DNA of 64,000 nucleotides from Atrichornis clamosus (lineage: Eukaryota; Chordata; Aves; Passeriformes; Menuridae), in NCBI GenBank assembly GCA_013400975.1, contig WBMZ01010916.1, forward strand, positions 62,001 to 126,000. Direction: 5' to 3'. Under the pieces are notes generated by a model. That model was given only the letters and a program-made list of their open reading frames with translations, was not told where the DNA came from and did no database searches. Position numbers and translations under genes: made by a program. Position 1 is the first letter of the stretch; each line of letters begins with the position of its first letter. Below, one piece after another: positions 25,701-39,587 of the stretch.

Positions 25701-28700
25701 AGAGGAGAGTATGAAATGTGAAAAGAACAGATTCTCCAACCTGGGTGTCTCAGCACTACACAAGTCAGGCGAAGCTGCAGAAGAGTCCCTGAGATGTCAA
25801 GTAGATCGATCAGGTTATCAGTGAGGAATGAAAATGGCCACATGGGATTGTGTACATGTCTCACAGACAGTTCAGATGAAATGATGGTGTAAGTGAACAA
25901 TGAGGAACCCTAGAAAAAAACATAGAGGTCACAAAGGTGGTGTTACTCTTGGGTAATCTGCCTCACAGCTGACATGTTCTTCATCTTGAAATGAAGAGGA
26001 ATGTCACGACTTTTCTAAATTTTCTCCATGACCAACCAAAAAACTCAGTGACATTGTTTAAATCAATGTCACAGCTTTTTATCTCTTAGGAGTTATCAAC
26101 CTGAAAATGATGTGTAGAAATAAGCCAAATCAACTTCCAACCCCATAGGTACTTATGCTGGTACAGCCTTTTGCATATTTCAAAACCATCAGTGTTAGAA
26201 AAAAATACCAGTTACAAGCCTCTGAATTGAGTGATGAGACATAAAGAAAACTTTTTTATTTTTTTCCTCCTTTGCAGACAGCATTAGGGAAGGATACTGC
26301 TAACATTAAGATCTTCTTTGAAAATAAAAAAGTATTCTGAGTACTTCATTTAACATCCACGTGCTTGCTCACTTTTCAAGGAATTAAGTATGTGAAATCC
26401 CCTTTTAGTTCAGTCTGGGCCATGGGTATTTTAAATCTTTTCTAGTAAAGAACCACAAAAACCTCACTGATCTATGGAGAAACAGCTATATAGCTGGTGT
26501 TCACTCAGATAAGACCAAAATATATTACAATGGCAATATTCACATTAGTTACACTGGACTGGAAGAGGTCTGAGGCAAAACAGCCACTTCACTTTGCTCG
26601 TGAGCTCAGCTAATAACAGAGTGAGGGTTTTCTTTCTTTAATCAAAGACCTCTCCAGGAAGGGAACTGACAGGCTGCTGTTCCCTGGAATTAGTGTAAGA
26701 AATAAGAAGCTCTTTGGAGCAGGGGATTTTATTGTTGATTTTTTTCAAAAGGACAGTGATTAACCTCCTCAAATATAGAAACACAGTTCAAACCTCTAGC
26801 AATAAGGACAAATTATTACAAACAACATGTCTCCAGACCCTTCAATTTGATTTTAAAAAATCCCCTTCACAGAAAAAAAATACTGAAAAATTAAAATAAT
26901 TAAATTTCAATTAAAATTGAACTTAAACTTCAAGTTAGAAACAAGAACGTTCTACTCTCTTGAGAGACATTTATAATTACTGTTTGCTTTATGAATGTAA
27001 ATTTGGTTTATGCCTGGGCTAGTGGTATGCTGTGATCAGTAAATAATAACATATAATGTTCTGCCCCCAAAACACATGACCTAACAGCACACGGCTTTCT
27101 CTCATGGGTGTATCCAGACTAACCCAAGCACTGGGCTAGCTCTGTGTGCAAAGGGCAGCACCCTTAAAACCTCCTTCCCAGGGGTTCAGCTTGGCAGGAG
27201 GGAAAATGAGGCGAGGAGAGCGCTACATTAGCAGGACTGTCCCTCTTCTGGTACCCAGGTGACTCAGTTACAGCTTCTTTAGGTACCTTACTGCTGCACC
27301 ACTCTGTAAAGATAAACCATCAGCATAAGGCCAGAGAGAGGAAAGGAGTAAAATCTGATGGAATTGCACCAGAAATGAGGAGTCAAACAGTACCAGTCAG
27401 CACATCAGCAAGAACCAAGAGATGATAATTCAGCTATTAGCAAATTGCAGGTGGGGGAAGAAAAAAACATTCTTTCATGGGATAACAAAAGAAAGCAATG
27501 AGATACCTTTGCAGATGAATTCTTCTGCCAAAACATGAGGGAGAGGACGGAGAAAGCATATACCTAAGAAGGGACAGGGGCGGCTGTGAAAGGTCTTGGA
27601 GCAACAACAACAAAAAATGAACATGTGTTTGTTGTAGGAGAGAGAAGCATGTAGAAAGATGCAAACAGGGGTACACAGACCAAGGACGAAGCAAATAAAA
27701 TTAACTTTTCTATAGCATTTTGGAAGGAAACAGGGCAGGACCAGGAGTCTTTGTCTCCTGTTTTTTTCCCACTTGTGAGCTTGGGAGAGTCTGTTGCAAT
27801 GAGGAAAAATCATAAGAGAAAGAGAAGGTAAAGAGAAAATCAAAACACACGGAAAGGAATAGGTCCCTGGAGAAACTGCAGGAGTTAGAGACATGAAAAA
27901 CTGCATGTGTAAGAAAGAGAGTGAGTGAGAGTGGCAGTAAATGAAGGAGTAAGAGGAGATGAACTGATGGGTAGAACAAGGTAACATCCCACCGTGTAGA
28001 TTGCATCTTTCAATAAATCAGCATGAACCTAAACAAAGAAGTTGGCAATAAAGTAACTGAAATTCTATCACAAAAATGAGTTCTTTTTCAGATCATTATT
28101 ACATAAAATATGGTAGATCTCAAAATGTAATCTGTAGTGATATATATGATATCAAACAACTAGCAGAAAGCAATCTTACCTACCAAGGAGCTTAACAGAG
28201 AAAATGACTTTTTTACAACAGAGGTTTAAACAAGACAAAAGAAAAACAGTACAGGAACAGTCAACTTGATAAGGTGCTGACTGAGATAATACTCTCTTCA
28301 AAAATAAACTGCATGAGAATCTCTCAGAATCAGGAAAATCCTAGTATAGGCCATTTTTCTGACAAGGTTAATAGGAGAGAAAAAAAAGAACCACTGTATA
28401 AAAAAGAAAATACAAAAAATACAAAATCCTAGGAATAAGTGGATATGGCGGACACTGGCCAGCACACATGCACTTCTCCTTCTCCTGGCTTTGAGGGACA
28501 CTATAACTTCTTTTTCGCCATACTGGAAAAATACAGATTCCCCAGCCAGGGGATTTTGCAGTGGAATCAGCAGCAGAGACACCTGCCATCTTTCTGGCAG
28601 CATTGCTGGAACTTTAAGCAAACAGGAATAAGAGCAGGGCAGCTGCAGGAGGTGTCAGATTTTAACTGGGAGTCCTCCATCTAGCTTCTGTTGCAGACAG

Positions 28701-31700
28701 CTGTGTCATTCTTGCAAACCCTCCCTTTCCTTCAACAGGATGGGGAAAAAAACAAAATAAACCAAAAAATGGAATTTTATAAACTTCTTTCATTATTTGT
28801 TTAAAAAAAATTTACATATGGCACATCTATATATTCTGTGCCAATTTTCCCTCTGTCCTACACAAAACTCTTCTTATTTTGCATCACAAGAGCCCTCTAC
28901 GTGGGCTGCCTACATTGGTCTAGTGTAAATAGTTGAGTTGCTAAAAAGGAAAGGTTATTGTTGTGTACATTGTTGCACATCCAATATGCATTCAGGACTG
29001 CAGTTGGCTCACGACCTTACTGAAGAGAGATGTAACCCTTTAGTTAGGTTTTGTTAGGTCTCTAGCAGAATTACAGAGAGGGTCTTGACAGAGGAACAGC
29101 AAGACCTGTTGATACCACTGATAAAATGGGCAAGTGCTCTCTCTTCATCTGCTTTATCAAAGCAGTCACTTCACAACAGAACAGGAGTGTCAGAAGTTAT
29201 TTTCTTCTAAGACACAAAATGCTTCCCTGACCTAAGGGAAGAATAATCTATTATATGATTCAGAAATAAGTTTAAAGTGGTTTTCCCTTTCATGTCTCAC
29301 ATAAAACCAAGAACATGATGACACTTTCAGTCTAATTATGAAATGTTTCATTTTTTTCTTATGCAACCTTACAGAATCCTTAAAAAGAATTCCCAGTAAT
29401 ATTTTCCCCCTCATGTTCTGTGCCCTCAAATTAGGCATTTGTCCTTTAACTTTTCTAACTTTGTTTCCTTTTCAGCTTGTTAAAAAAGGAAGCTAATTTT
29501 TCTCCTAGACTTTAAATGACTAAAAGGAAGATTATCTGCGGGGTAATTTTGATACATAAAGTGGTTTTACTTTGACCCTGCAGTAAATGCATTTACAATG
29601 CATACATTGAAGACTGGCACTACAAAATGAAAGCTTTTGTGAGTAAGGATTGCTAATGTTGTCTAGTTATAGGGTACAAACTATGGGGGTTCTTCACTGG
29701 CAACACTTAATGGCACCAAAGCACACCTACTGGAATCCTTCTCATTGTGTCAAACAGTCTCACAACGCACCACAGACGAGGATGACTGCAGGAGAGCCTG
29801 AGCTGTCATTAGAGAAATTTACTCTGGATGCATCAGTTCTACTTAAAGGGATTGTAGTAACTGTAAATAATAACAGCAAAAATGCATTGTCCTTGGGTAT
29901 AGTTCTCTTTTCAAATACAGAAAAAAAATGTAGCCATAAGTGCTTAAAAAAATTATGGACTGCTTTGATTGTAAGTTCCCTTGAGTTCTTGTTAAGGCCC
30001 CATGTATCCCCATTAAGAAATGGTCTGACTATGAGAGACCTCACGGGAAAGCCAGAAAGTGAGGACTGGGAGCTGTGCTCCCGGGGGAGGCTCCAGCAGC
30101 CTCTGCCTCCTGGGGAGAGAGGAAGGATGTTCATCCCCATCCACACAGCTTCACCTGCAGCCAGCCCTGCATCTGACATTTCACTGTATTTACAATTCTG
30201 GATCCTAGTTTATAGCAGCTGTAGTTTGTTTGGCCAGTTTGTAGCACCAAAAAAAGCCTAATCCACTGCCCAATCTGAAAACAAGAATGAACTACAAAGT
30301 CTCTATTAAGCCTAAATTTGTTTTCACTGTGTCAGAACTGATTTGCTCCATGCTTTTCTAGGGCTGTTGTAACATTTATGGAAGGGTTGCTGAAAGAATC
30401 CCCAAACACTGAGAAAATGAAATCCATGACAGTGTCATTTGTCAGTGTACCTATGTACACTGCAGGTCACATTCTGATCGGTGAGGTGAATTCGGAGATA
30501 AATTCAATTCACTCATTTCACTGGCAAAACTACCAACAGGTAATACAGATGCAGAGATGATAAGAAATGTGACTAGTTTGTCAGCAGCAGCCTCTAAAAA
30601 TGCTGAACACACACAAATAAACTTGTGTTTATAACAGCCTGTTCTGCATCAGCTTAACTCCCTCAAAGTCATCTGAGTCACACTGGCTTCTTTGGCCCAG
30701 GGAGATCTCTGACTACTCAGCACTGCAGCACCAAGCCCCAGACAGTTGATGTCAAGCACTCGAAATTATATGTCACCTTGAAACTGTCATTCACCTCATG
30801 GTCCATTTAACTTGGTTTTATCCAAAGCTTTATTCCTACTCTTACCCTTCTTATTCTTAAATCAAGATTGTAGGACTGCGGATCATCTTATGCACTTGCC
30901 GGGTAGGATCACGTACAAGCATAAGGACAAATCCAGCAAGCCTTTGTACATGCTCAAAAGTGCTTGTAAGTGCCCAGACAGTTAGACCAAGTTCAGTCAG
31001 TGAGTTGTGACTTCCAGCCTTTTAATCTGTATTACAAATGTGGAAACAGCTTTCATCTGCTGTGTATAGTTACTGTTCTTCATTTAAATAGACTGAAAGT
31101 GAGATCACCAATTGTTTTAATTCCTATTTAAGAATTACCATCTACTATTTTTGACGAATAGAGAAAGTATATATGTATTAAAACAAAAGAAATTATATGA
31201 GAGATGGAAGATTTTCAGGTACATTGTTTTGTTTTAAACAATTCAACTTTGGTTGCTATGGGAACACAAGCCTAAATATTTCAGTGGGATAAAGTCAAAC
31301 TCCAGCTGAGTTTCTTTGCATGAACTTTGAAAGAGCTGTGGCGTCTGAGGTTTTTTTTATTTCTAAATATCCCCTGACCTCCGTATTTCTTAGTCTCCTG
31401 ATCTATGATTAAAAAGTTAGTTTTTATACCCTTACACTATCTGAAAGTCTGCTGTTCTGATATGTGAAGCCTGAAATGTGAAATATCTACCAAAAGTTAT
31501 TTTTTACTTTAAAAAGACAAAGCAATTAATAATAATTTTAAAATTTCTCAGAGATCGAGGCATATTTTTAGCATAACAATATTCAAATAAAGGCAAGACT
31601 AAATTCCAAGAAGTGTAGTCATACTTTTTGGATGACAGATCACAGATACACAGATTACTCAAGTACTGGATAATGACAATCACTTGGTTATGAGCAATAT

Positions 31701-31881
31701 AGCTGATGAAGATCCCTTCAGTTTTAAGGTATGTTTTCAATGCCCACAGTTTTCTCCATGATACATGTTTCTGGCTATTTCTAAAAATGTCTCTGATTTC
31801 TTAGCTGGACCTGTGTCCAAACTTTCAAACCATGAGTCACATAAGGAATTCTTATCTATGTGGAGTGAAACATTACTTTCA
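22737..31881. other. no gene recognised (about 9.1 kb)
   Basis: Mostly unique AT-rich sequence. 27430-27990 is markedly purine-rich on the plus strand, so long minus-strand frames there are compositional. At 29650-30261 a 203-codon plus-strand frame overlaps a 139-codon minus-strand frame; a gtaagt occurs at 29971, but the peptide is not recognisable. I saw no tRNA or RNA gene and no recognisable transposon. Confidence 0.5.
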
Positions 31882-32128
31882 GGATCATAGAGCTGTGAAG
31901 ACTCTCAGGATGTCATCTTGTCTGTTCCTGGACTATTCTGTGGCATCTGCTCCTCACAGGTTGTTCCCAACACACATGTGTTGAGCCTATGCTTGGAGGT
32001 TTTTGCCAAGAGAGAGACACCACGGTGTCCATGGGAAAGGCTGTTCTGCAGGCCCACCTTCCTTACTCTGGGAAAATTTTCTGAAAATGTTTTACCTGAA
32101 TGTCACATGCTGCCATATAGACCTTAAT
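31882..32128 (-). mobile_element. old CR1 LINE fragment
   Basis: On the plus strand it starts with ggatcatagagctgtgaaga, like the reversed CR1 terminus. It continues through 'gcctatgcttggaggttttt' and 'actctgggaaaattttctga', then 'aaaatgttttacctgaatgt', in the order found in older CR1 groups. Divergence is high. The reading direction is minus. Confidence 0.6.
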
Positions 32129-32429
32129 CATAGAGAAGGTTTTAGGCTGGTGATGATTAGGATTAAAAGAGCAAACCTGTTCATAAAGGAGGTACTGCTT
32201 ACATACTGCAACATCATAAGACAACTGTGGAATATTTCAGGTCACCACTTAGTGCACAGTGAGTGACAGGTTACCCGCATACATGTAAGATTGCTGAGTT
32301 TTGTTAGGTGATCTGATTACACACTAATCAAAATAAACTCAAATGCCAGTAAGAAACAGAGGAACAGCAATAGGTGAAGACACCTCAGCAGCTGAACCGG
32401 CAAAAACAGAGCACTCCAAATCAGTTACT

Positions 32430-32965
32430 CCAATGTTGTCTGTGGGGGTTGAGAAGCCCACTCATCACAGAGTGAAATCCTCTGAGATGGGTGAGGGAGA
32501 ATATCTCTCTCCCCAGCCATGCCATGCAAGCTAAGGGGTGGCTGCCCACAGGAATGCAGAATTTACTGAGGGTTGTAGGGGAAGAGAATTTGGAGTTTGC
32601 TCAAACCTTATTATGGGATCTTTTAAGGGCATTGTGGAAATGAGCAAGACTTCCTAGGAGATGATTAGAGGAAGGAACAAAGGGGGGGAAAGGGAGGGAT
32701 CTGGATTAATAAGGCAGGAACAAAAGTGGACAAAGAGCATTAAAGCAGTCAGCCATGTAAAAAGGCTGCTGGTCCATTCACTTGTCTGTCTGAGCCCTGT
32801 GCTTGGTCACAGCAGTCTATCCTACTTCCTCATTTAATCCTCTTTCTACCTTCCATGTCTGTCCACACCCTGTTCTTTGTGTGCATATGTTTGAGAATGC
32901 CAGTGTTTTCTTGAGTCAGACCAGCCAATGAGTACAAGGAGAAGTCTGCCCATCATGACAAATGT
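32430..32965 (+). mobile_element. avian endogenous retrovirus LTR fragment
   Basis: It contains 'cagaatttactgagggttgt', 'ttttaagggcattgtggaaa', 'gacttcctaggagatgatta', 'ccctgtgcttggtcacagca' and 'gagaatgccagtgttttctt', then 'gagtcagaccagccaatgag'. These follow the order of an avian retroviral LTR or LTR-adjacent repeat I know, and the middle part aligns with the copy at 48.9-49.6 kb (shared cttcctaggagat and cctgtgc words). Both edges are uncertain. No retroviral coding frame is next to it. Confidence 0.6.
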
Positions 32966-35900
32966 AGGTGTGTCATACATGCTTTTCCATGCCCAGATTT
33001 ACACATATGCACAAAAAAAAAAAAGTGTTATATTAAGCTAATCAATGGCTGGATACACAAATTTTAAAATTCGTCATTATTTTTCAGTGGTTCTAGTCTA
33101 CATGAAAATATTGTGAATCAGAAAATAATCTAGAAACCTTACCAACACTAAAATAAAAAACTAATTTAATAGCTGTGTGTCACAATGTATAAGTCCAGGA
33201 AATTAAAGCTGCCAGGGACAGATAAATATCCAAAAGCATATGCAGTTATCCCCAACCTGTCTGTCATCCAGTAAGTCCCAGGTTTGTTTATTTTTTTTAG
33301 TTATTTGCCTAGATTCATCATTGATGAATGCCATGTACCAGTCATTTGAAAGAGCTGATAGCCTTGAAAATGCGTACACTGAGAGTTTCCAGAGCAGAGG
33401 AATAACTAAACTGCTCTAAGGGATATAAGTCCTAGGAGAAAAATACATAAAGCCTCAGGAACTGCTAAAAAAAGTAAGAAAACCACCTAGACTAAACCAA
33501 TTTTAGAATTCTAAAGTCTTCTTTTAAACTTTGTATCAGAATTTATTTCTACCTAGTGTCCACTTTAAGTGGTATGTATTTGTCAACATGGACAGTAGAC
33601 TGGCAAGAAGTGTAGGTGAATTTAATGTATTTGTCAAAATAAGACTATTTCAAAAGAACGATCTAGATATCTCAGTCTCAGGAGACCAGAAGCTTTAAAA
33701 AGTACAGAGGAAGTAGTAAAATAAACCACTGAGCTCCAGCTCTTACCTGACATGTGTGTGAGTGCACATGCACACGCATGGGGGTGTGTCACAAAAACTA
33801 CTCTTAGCCCTTGGGCTTCAAAGTACTCTCAAATCAGCAAAGCATGGACAGCTGCACTCACTTTGTTTTGTGAAAATTATAACCACACAAAGAGAAATTA
33901 ATGAATGCATGAAATCAAATCCCCAGCAGCTGAAGCAAAGTAATACTGTTAATATGTTTCTAGCACAGAACATTGAAACATAAGTGCCTCTGAATCAGGA
34001 TCATATTCTTAAAACACACCTTAATTAACTACCAGTTGAGAAAGTGTAGCACAGCTCCTGTGTCCTGGCTGAAGTGGCAGGTCCTTTCTTTAGTCCTTTT
34101 GGGTTATATTCTTGGTCTAATACATCTGGACTTCAAGAGATTCATCCTCCTGAGGAACATTTTGAGTAATATTCTTTCAGCTTTGAAGCCAATGGCAACT
34201 CTGCAATTGTCTTTAGTGGAGCTAAAAGTACACCTAAACAAGATCTAGCTAAAGAATGGGATTTGTTAATGGATGGGGTAAGCATCTGAATACTCCTTTC
34301 TTCTTTTGCCTTAGAAAGGACAAAGCCCAGGAAACAATATTTTGACTTTCAGGAGGCTTGCATTGTGTTCCATAGGCTGTTATAGAGCCTATGCTGCAAA
34401 CTGCAAGGGCAAATATCTATATGCACAGAAATGCCTAAATGCCTTCTCCTTCTGTCTTTGTATGAAAAAAACCAACGTATTATACAGTGAGATGTAACTA
34501 CTATAAAATATTGTATCTGTGGAGGTGAAATTGCATTGATAGTTAATGCCTTTCTGCTATGTAATCTTCATTTTGTTAGACATTAAACCAGCAATTGCTT
34601 ACCTAAACATACTGCAATCGTCAAGTATTTGTAGATCTTACCATTAAAAAGGCAAAGAGTCAATTAATGTTTTCACTAGAAATAAGGCTACGCAGTGTTA
34701 TCTGAGACTACTACAGAGTAACCTAGCAACCATTTCGTTATCCGTGCGGTGATCAAAGTATTTACTTGGAAAAAATGGAAAAAGTATATTATGGATTGAG
34801 CCAGTATAAAAGCTGCCACAAACCTGATACAGTGTACGTGAATATGAAACAGAAGAATGCAGTAGCTAATGAGGTAAAGCTTTGTCAGAAAGACTTTTCT
34901 CATATTTGTTTTTCTTCTGGCAATTGGTGTTGTGTGAACATTTTTCAGCTTTGCACATTCTCCTACATAAGCACACATACTTGTTATCTAGCTATCTCTT
35001 CCTCTCTTAGACCTAAAGGGTCAGAATCCAAAGATTTATATAAACTTTTAACTATTTTATTATTTATATAAACACTTAAAGACACCCAAAATTTTATATT
35101 CACAGTAAGCATGATACTATCTTTAGTGGTATCTCTATGTCCTGGTGTCCTTCAATATAGAGTGAAAAGCAATTTATGCCAAACTTTGCTTTACCTCAAA
35201 ATTATCTACTGCCTTCAGGGGATCCTGATAAATGTAGCATTTGTCATGATGTTTAATGTAAACAGTGATTGCTAGAGTATGTGTTTGTACACAGCAAATT
35301 TTCCAGCATGTAGGCAGGGCCAATAACACCCTGACAGAAAGGACGTAACATTTTCTCCACAATGGACAGACAACAGGTTTATAGTGAGGTTAAGTCACCA
35401 CTTCAGTTCCTTTAATATATGATCCCCACCAGATTTTTCTACTTTGCAGGGTCAAAGGTCCAAGCAGTCTAAAACTAGTCAGTAGAGCTTTGAGAGTAAT
35501 ATTAAAATGTGATGCATTGATTAAGTGTCAGATTTTAAGAACTAAATACCAAACCTATCAAATCCCAAAAAGGGGAAGTGATCTGAATTTGAGCAGATCC
35601 CCAAGGAGAAAGTGAGCATATAGAGCTGCACTTGTCCAAAATTCCAGTTTTTCACAGAGAAAGCAGTGTCAGAAATTCAGATCTGGTCTAAGAGTTGGAT
35701 CTCAGATTAAATATCTGCTCAAGACCTTTTTAGCTCCTTATCTGGGAGAAAGGGCAGAAAACCTTTGATGGCTAACCTGGAATGTTGGATTTTCTGCCAG
35801 ATAAGATCCTCTTTCATTTGTATGTAATTGTATATACAGATGTGAGCTGTATTGTTAGTATTTGGTCTTCTGTAAAAGTGTTTTCAAGGGTCTTTTACCT

Positions 35901-37519
35901 TTGAAATTTTTGTTGTTAAAGTTGAAACACACTGGCATACCATTCACCGGGGATTAGAGATCTGGTATATTCCCACATGACCAACAATTTAATACAAGAT
36001 CAAGTAACCCTATGAATTAGCAGTCTGCTCCTTCATTAAACTACATTTGAAAAATAGGTTATTAAGGTGATGTATTTTAGTGCTAAGCATTAGCCAGAAT
36101 ATCCTGACACAGAAGTGCAGTAGGAAAAATTATTTGAATCTTGAAGGTTTCCTATGAGTCTGTAATATTCCAGTACAACAGGAAAGTCTGTAACTTAAAG
36201 CAAAAATGTAAAAGTATAATGAGTTGCTGAAGCCAAACCCTTTCACCTACAAGCAGTCTGTTAAACACCTACACTTATCCTGTAGAGTATTAGTGGACTC
36301 CTGTAGCTGTTGATTGAAGAGAAAAATGTGGAGCAATTTTTCAACAGAAAGCTTTCAACATTCATAATTGTGAAATGTTGCTGTCCAAATCTACAGCAAT
36401 TTGGGTTTGCTCAGGCTGCCAAATGCTGCAAATATCTACCTGCCTAAAAAGCAAAGGGGCAGAAATAAAAGAAGTACGCCTTCAAGATCTTGATCCTCCC
36501 TGTGTTGCCACTCAGCCTGCCCAATACAATCTGACAGGGAGCTTTAAACTATGCTAAAGGCAGGTCCTGATTCAATTCAGAAACTAAAATCCCTCTAGGT
36601 GCCATTCTTGGATTGACAAATGTGTCTTTCTGTCATTTCTGCGATTGCTTCCAATGTAAACCTCCTGCTGCAGTCCCCCAATATAAGTGCTGATTGATTC
36701 ATTTCCATCTGATTCCTCAGAAGAATGAATAGGTCAGGCAGTGGAAAAGGCTGCTAGATGAGGAGATAAATGTCATTTGGATACTAAGCAAAAAGCATCT
36801 ATACAAATCTTTTCCCTAATGCACTGTTAGTTATTGTCAATATAACGGTAAAAGTCAGGGACTTCAAGAACAGTTCTCCTCTATCCCAATATTTAGCTTT
36901 ATAATATAAAATTATAAATACAACTTGCATTAACCCAGCAAAGTAAAAGTAAATTGGATTAAAACACATGAAAATGAGAGCACTCAGTGTGCAACGAAGA
37001 CTCCCAAGAGATGAGCAAATATGATATTTCATACTCCTGGAAAAAAAGCATATCACCTACTAGAAGGGACAAATAATTTGTCAAGACAGAGGTCAGTTGT
37101 CGCTCTGAACCATTCCAAGGAATTTGTGTGAGCCACAAAAGTAGGAAAATTTAGTGTTTCACCACCAAAAACGCTGGGGTTCAAGGGTAAACTTACTTGC
37201 CTCCATTGGCACAGTTCAAATTGCTGACCATTTTATACAACCCCAGAAGTGCAGCCACTGACTGAGGTGGCAAGAATTTGTTTCTAGAAGATACATTCAA
37301 AGAGAACAAGTCCATAATGCCTGTTCCTGAGGCTTTGGAAACTTTGGGGGCGAGTTGGGGAGTTTTTGAGTTTTTTTGGTTTTTTACAGGTACACCAGTC
37401 ATACTTAGTTCAGATAAATTGAGCTGGTTTTGCTGAAGTTTAAGCTGGGGGATCCCACAGACAAATAACACAAACTCCTGAAATATCAGTGAAACCTAAA
37501 CATCTGTGATAGGACTTAC
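32966..37519. other. no gene recognised (about 4.5 kb)
   Basis: Unique AT-rich sequence with a poly(A) tract at about 33013 and an 8-base inverted repeat with a 7-base spacer (cataggct and agcctatg, 34371-34393). At 37199-37300 a minus-strand stretch has a good acceptor and a strong donor (ggcaa|gtaagt), but its open frame does not join in phase with the neighbouring candidate at 37.5 kb. Confidence 0.45.
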
Positions 37520-37622
37520 CAGCATATTTGGGACTTATGTTCTTGATTCTGATCATCTCCATCCAACCAAGGTCACAGAAGCTTGCCACATATGCTGAAC
37601 TCCGCTCAGCCTTGCAAAGACA
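37520..37622 (-). CDS. possible internal coding exon, 103 nt, gene unknown
   Basis: On the minus strand an open segment ends at a strong donor (atatgctg|gtaagt). The best-fitting acceptor is ggttgcag, which has only a weak pyrimidine tract. If used, the exon runs from phase 0 to phase 1 and its peptide includes AERSSAYVASFCDLGWMEM and then IRIKNISPKYA. I do not recognise the protein. The poor acceptor and the lack of a neighbouring compatible exon make a chance occurrence likely. Confidence 0.2.
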
Positions 37623-38523
37623 CTGCAACCTTTCAAATGTTATGCTATTTATCAGGAAAAAAAGATTCAAAGTACCTAAAATCTAGGGTTTTTTTGGTAG
37701 ATAATTCCAGTTAAAAAAATTAGAGTTTGGCTTAAAATATCTATGAGGTAAAATAATGATGAATATACAAGTGCACTTCAACAGATATGCTACTAGCATG
37801 CACAAGTAATAACAGCCAGTCCATATTTTATTTTGTTGCTGAAAAGAAACACATATCGTATTTATATCTCTCACTGAAGCAATCCACATTTCAAACAGAC
37901 ATTTAAGCAGCTTGGTGTTTTCTTAGCAAAAATCAAATTTGGTTAACAGAACAAATATTCATGTGACAACCTGTCACTGTGCTACTTTTTGCTAATGAAT
38001 TTAGTTACTTATCTTTTCAACAGAAACAATTTAAGAACCATAATTTGTAACCGTGGTCTTGATAGTCCTTCAGCAACTTCTTATAGCAACACTGTACTAC
38101 AAAATTATATCTGTAATTTAACACATATACTCCTAAGTACAATAATGGACATTAAAAGCATGTTCCACAACGTATCTATTAAATCTATTATATAAACTGC
38201 CAAAATAAAGTACCACATGGGCTCACTTTCAGCTATTTGAAAAGCATTAAAAATTCATGTTATATGAACAGGAATATCCAATACTCAGCTTTTGTAAGTG
38301 AATATTTAAGATGCACCATAAATTACAGTGCCAACTAGCAGTGCGTCACAGCATTCTGGATGTTCATAAAATCACCATATTATAAAGGAGACACAAAATA
38401 AGTCTCTTCAGCCTACTGGTGCTTACTGTTATAATATACGTGTAAAACTCAGGACTTCTGAGAGGCGATGGGTTCCAGTTCCAGACCATGAGTAATGCAA
38501 TATTAAACTCTCTCATGCGGAAG

Positions 38524-39052
38524 TGTCTAGTGGTTTAACTCCTGCTGGCAACTAAGCATCACACAGTCACTCACTCACCCTCCCCACCTGCCCCCCAGCC
38601 TGATGGGGAAGAGAATCAGAAGATAAAGGTAGTTTAATGAACAGAAAAGGAAGAAAATAATAATAATGATAAAAGAATTAGAATATGCAAAACAAGCGAT
38701 GCACAATGGAATTGGTCACCACCACTTACTGACCAATGCCCAGTCAGTTCCTGAGCAGTGGACTCTGGCCAGCCTTCGTCCTAGTTTATTGCTGAGCACA
38801 TTGCCATATGGTATGGAATATCCCTTTGGTCAGCAGTCCTGGCTGTGTCCCTTCTCAGCTTCTTGTGCCCCTCCAGCCTTCATGCTGGCAGGGCATGAGA
38901 GGCTGAACAAGTTCTTAGCTTAGTATAAACACTGATTAGCAACAGCTAAAACATCAATGTGTTACCAACTTTATTCTCATACGAAATCCAAAACACACAC
39001 TATATCAGCTACCAGGAAGAAAATTAATTCTATCCCAGTTACAACTAGGACA
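38524..39052 (-). mobile_element. solo LTR of avian endogenous retrovirus
   Basis: On the plus strand it opens with tgtctagtggtttaact and ends with tacaactaggaca, so it has TG and CA ends and reads on the minus strand. Recognisable parts, in reverse, are 'ctgctggcaactaagcatca', the aataataat stretch, 'aacaagcgatgcacaatgga', 'atggtatggaatatcccttt', 'agtcctggctgtgtcccttc', 'ttagcttagtataaacactg' and 'atcagctaccaggaagaaaa'. About 529 bases, near full length for this type. The usual TATA box region is decayed. Flanking bases do not form a clear target-site duplication, and no proviral coding region adjoins. Confidence 0.88.
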
Positions 39053-39587
39053 AAAGGTCAATTTATATTTTTCATACTTCTTGTTACAGCCATGAATGTT
39101 GTCTCTTCATCAATACGCAAAAAAAAATCTTTATTCTAGAAACTTTTACTTAAAGTAATTATAATCACTTGATGAAAAGAAAACCCAACTCCTTTGCAGC
39201 TATTTTTCTATCCTCAAAATCTCATTACTTTATTTGTATGAATGTCTCATGGTACCCTTTTTTTTTCTTTTCCAAATCTGTGCTGACAAGACTTGCTGAA
39301 CTAAATTGTTCAATAATGCATCAATCCGTTATTTCGTATTTATGATGTAGCTCTTCCTTATCCCCCCATAGTGCTGTGCTGAAGTTTGGAGCCAAGCGTG
39401 AGCTACAAGCCTGCAAAGCACCATGTGCGCTAATTGTGCTTTATATATTATTAATATGCAATGCATCCTGATACCAAGCTTCCAGAGCCCCAAGGCTTTC
39501 TGAGAGAGTCAAAGCAAGAAGAGAGGAGATCCCACTTGTCCTCAGCATCTTCTACCTCCTTTTGTCATCTTCTGGCTAACGCTCGTT
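39053..39587. other. no gene; upstream flank of CpG island
   Basis: AT-rich sequence between the solo LTR and the CpG island. Near 39440-39465 a ttatatattattaatatgc word offers TATA-like and homeodomain-like sites on the island's left side; significance is unknown. Confidence 0.4.

Noticed and set aside
29650..30261. 203-codon plus-strand frame with an internal gtaagt and an overlapping 139-codon minus-strand frame
   Set aside because: No recognisable domain, no convincing acceptor, and both strands open at once, which suggests composition and not a gene.
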